Below, one piece after another: positions 5,905 to 6,885 of a stretch of 6,885 nt of DNA. Made by a program: the position numbers and the translations under genes. Numbering within the stretch: position 1 is the first letter of the stretch; each line of letters begins with the position of its first letter. The DNA comes from Clostridiaceae bacterium. Its GTDB lineage: Bacteria > Bacillota > Clostridia > Saccharofermentanales > UBA5734. The stretch covers positions 1 to 6,885 of the forward strand of contig JAAYBY010000170.1 of the NCBI GenBank assembly GCA_012729935.1. Reading direction: 5' to 3'. The notes under the pieces are model-generated. The model made no database searches and was not told the DNA's origin. It was given only the letters and a program-made list of their open reading frames with translations.

Positions 5905-6885
5905 TTACCCCCAGGCAGGTTCGTCGGCACCGTTTGCTGTTTTGCGATAGGGCATCCAGGCGAAGATCAAATCACGGGCTTGAATATCTTTCTTGTATGG
6001 CTGTATAACCAGTGTCTCCAGTTCCTGATTAGCCGGATCCATTTTCTCTGTCAGGGCTTCTGCCTCTGCTTCAAAGGTTTCTTCTAGCTCTTTTAACTGA
6101 GCCTGGTACGCCTCAACCGTTTCCTTTGATCGCGTGATATCGCCACTTTGCTTCACCGAACGACTGGCACTGCGCACCGTTGTCGTTGCCCGTCCAAGTG
6201 AGGATGCACTGACAGCCTTCTTGCCCAGAAAGGCACTAAGCACAGTTGCCCCGAGTGAAATGGCAGTCTGAACTTTTGACTGTTTTGCCTCATCTTTTTC
6301 TCGATCGACAGCCTGCTCTGCTTTTCTTATTTTTTCTTCAATCGACTTCATTTTGGGTTCATACTTTTTACGAAGCTGATCCATTTTTTCGTCGCGTATT
6401 TCTCTGGCGTCCTGCTGCAGCCTGATGCGAAAGTCACGTTCATCTTCTCCCGGCTGAGCCGCTTGCTTAAGAGCTGATGCATAAGGAACCGTCAGTCGGC
6501 AAGTGCGATAGGCCCATTCCAGAAGATCTCTCTTCCAGACTGCATAACTTTTACTGTCTCCAGCTGATACCGGCAAGCTGGAAAAAGGAATTTCCTGATC
6601 GGCTTCAGCAGAAAATTCGTCCAGCGGCAGATCAAGATCGTTCGCCTCATCCCAGTTTACCGGATAGACACCATCTGTAACCGGCGCACAGCGCATTTTC
6701 TCTTCAGTCTGGTAGATATTATGTGTACGGTCTGAGTAGCTGATCTGTGTCAACCCGATCACGGCGGGCTTGTAAACCAATCCGTCGACCGATCCTCTAA
6801 ATGGACCATATACAGGCCGTATACCATTTGGCAGACCTTCGTCTGGCTGTGCCTGTGCGGCCGGAGCAGTCTGTACGGCGACAAA
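5905..6885 (-). CDS. C-terminal part of a HerA/DUF87-like ATP-binding protein, partial at right edge
   Basis: The frame is open from the window edge to TAA at 5907-5905, giving 326 visible residues; the N-terminus and any ATPase core lie outside. No Walker motif is visible. The fragment starts with a Pro/Gln/Ala-rich linker, then a region about 36-85 (VYKPAVIGLTQISYSDRTHNI to PVNWDEANDLD). Next come a long highly charged coiled coil (about 148-205), a small-residue hydrophobic stretch TAISLGATVLSAFLGKKAVS (about 207-226), a Ser/Arg-rich segment with GRATTTVRSASRS, a second coiled coil (about 253-283) and a C-terminal LIFAWMPYR (306-314). From memory, this coiled coil / hydrophobic hairpin / coiled coil order closing with 'W.PY' is the tail of large HerA-helicase-domain ATP-binding proteins. 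This assignment rests on recall. The gene is the last before the gap. Confidence 0.65.
   Translation of the reverse strand, partial: FVAVQTAPAAQAQPDEGLPNGIRPVYGPFRGSVDGLVYKPAVIGLTQISYSDRTHNIYQTEEKMRCAPVTDGVYPVNWDEANDLDLPLDEFSAEADQEIPFSSLPVSAGDSKSYAVWKRDLLEWAYRTCRLTVPYASALKQAAQPGEDERDFRIRLQQDAREIRDEKMDQLRKKYEPKMKSIEEKIRKAEQAVDREKDEAKQSKVQTAISLGATVLSAFLGKKAVSASSLGRATTTVRSASRSVKQSGDITRSKETVEAYQAQLKELEETFEAEAEALTEKMDPANQELETLVIQPYKKDIQARDLIFAWMPYRKTANGADEPAWG

Larger units (their letters stand above)
5720..5906 (+). ncRNA. Hypothetical small intergenic RNA, divergent from mntP
   Basis: Promoter-like sequences at 5685-5713 and 5752-5757 point into a gene-free stretch that ends in a strong stem-loop followed by TCTTTT (5901-5906). 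Such a transcript would be about 140-190 nt. Internal pairing possibilities include TGGGT/ACCCA (5763-5767 with 5801-5805), GAGG/CCTC (5778-5781 with 5796-5799) and ACCTG/CAGGT (5831-5835 with 5849-5853). I do not recognise it as 6S RNA, SRP RNA, tmRNA, T-box or any known riboswitch. Its 3' end would overlap the stop codon of the opposing HerA-like gene. The alternative is that only terminators of that gene are present and no RNA is made. Confidence 0.25.

Overview
The window looks like an ordinary chromosomal segment of a mid-GC Bacillota (Firmicutes) bacterium. I infer this from Bacillus-type Shine-Dalgarno sequences, a YqjM/NamA-type flavin enzyme, a lipoprotein-type solute receptor and short gene-dense operons. 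I cannot name the genus. No rRNA, tRNA, CRISPR array, insertion sequence or phage gene was seen.

Layout from left to right. (1) Positions 1-785, minus strand: a GNAT acetyltransferase is followed, with a 4-base ATGA overlap, by a small cysteine-rich protein that runs off the left edge. (2) Positions 786-1078: a divergent promoter region. (3) Positions 1079-2113, plus strand: an old-yellow-enzyme NADPH dehydrogenase close to NamA/YqjM. (4) Positions 2114-2222: a convergent gap with a hairpin. (5) Positions 2223-4905, minus strand: a compact tauC-tauA-tauB operon (permease, substrate-binding lipoprotein, ATPase) encoding a taurine/alkanesulfonate-type ABC importer, with overlapping or closely packed genes. 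(6) Positions 4992-5561, minus strand: MntP, a manganese exporter. (7) Positions 5562-5904: a 343-base gap with no large ORF but a lot of structure, including the mntP promoter, inverted repeats, plus-strand promoter-like sequences and a strong stem-loop. (8) Positions 5905-6885, minus strand: the C-terminal part of a large protein resembling the tail of HerA/DUF87-type ATPases, running off the right edge.

The TauABC proteins should form one importer. The GNAT and Cys-rich genes are translationally coupled and may act together. The other genes are probably independent. No sulfonate-degrading enzyme lies beside the importer. The least explained part is the mntP/HerA-like gap, which could encode a small plus-strand RNA of about 140-190 nt. 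This is a hypothesis from promoter-like and terminator-like signals only.
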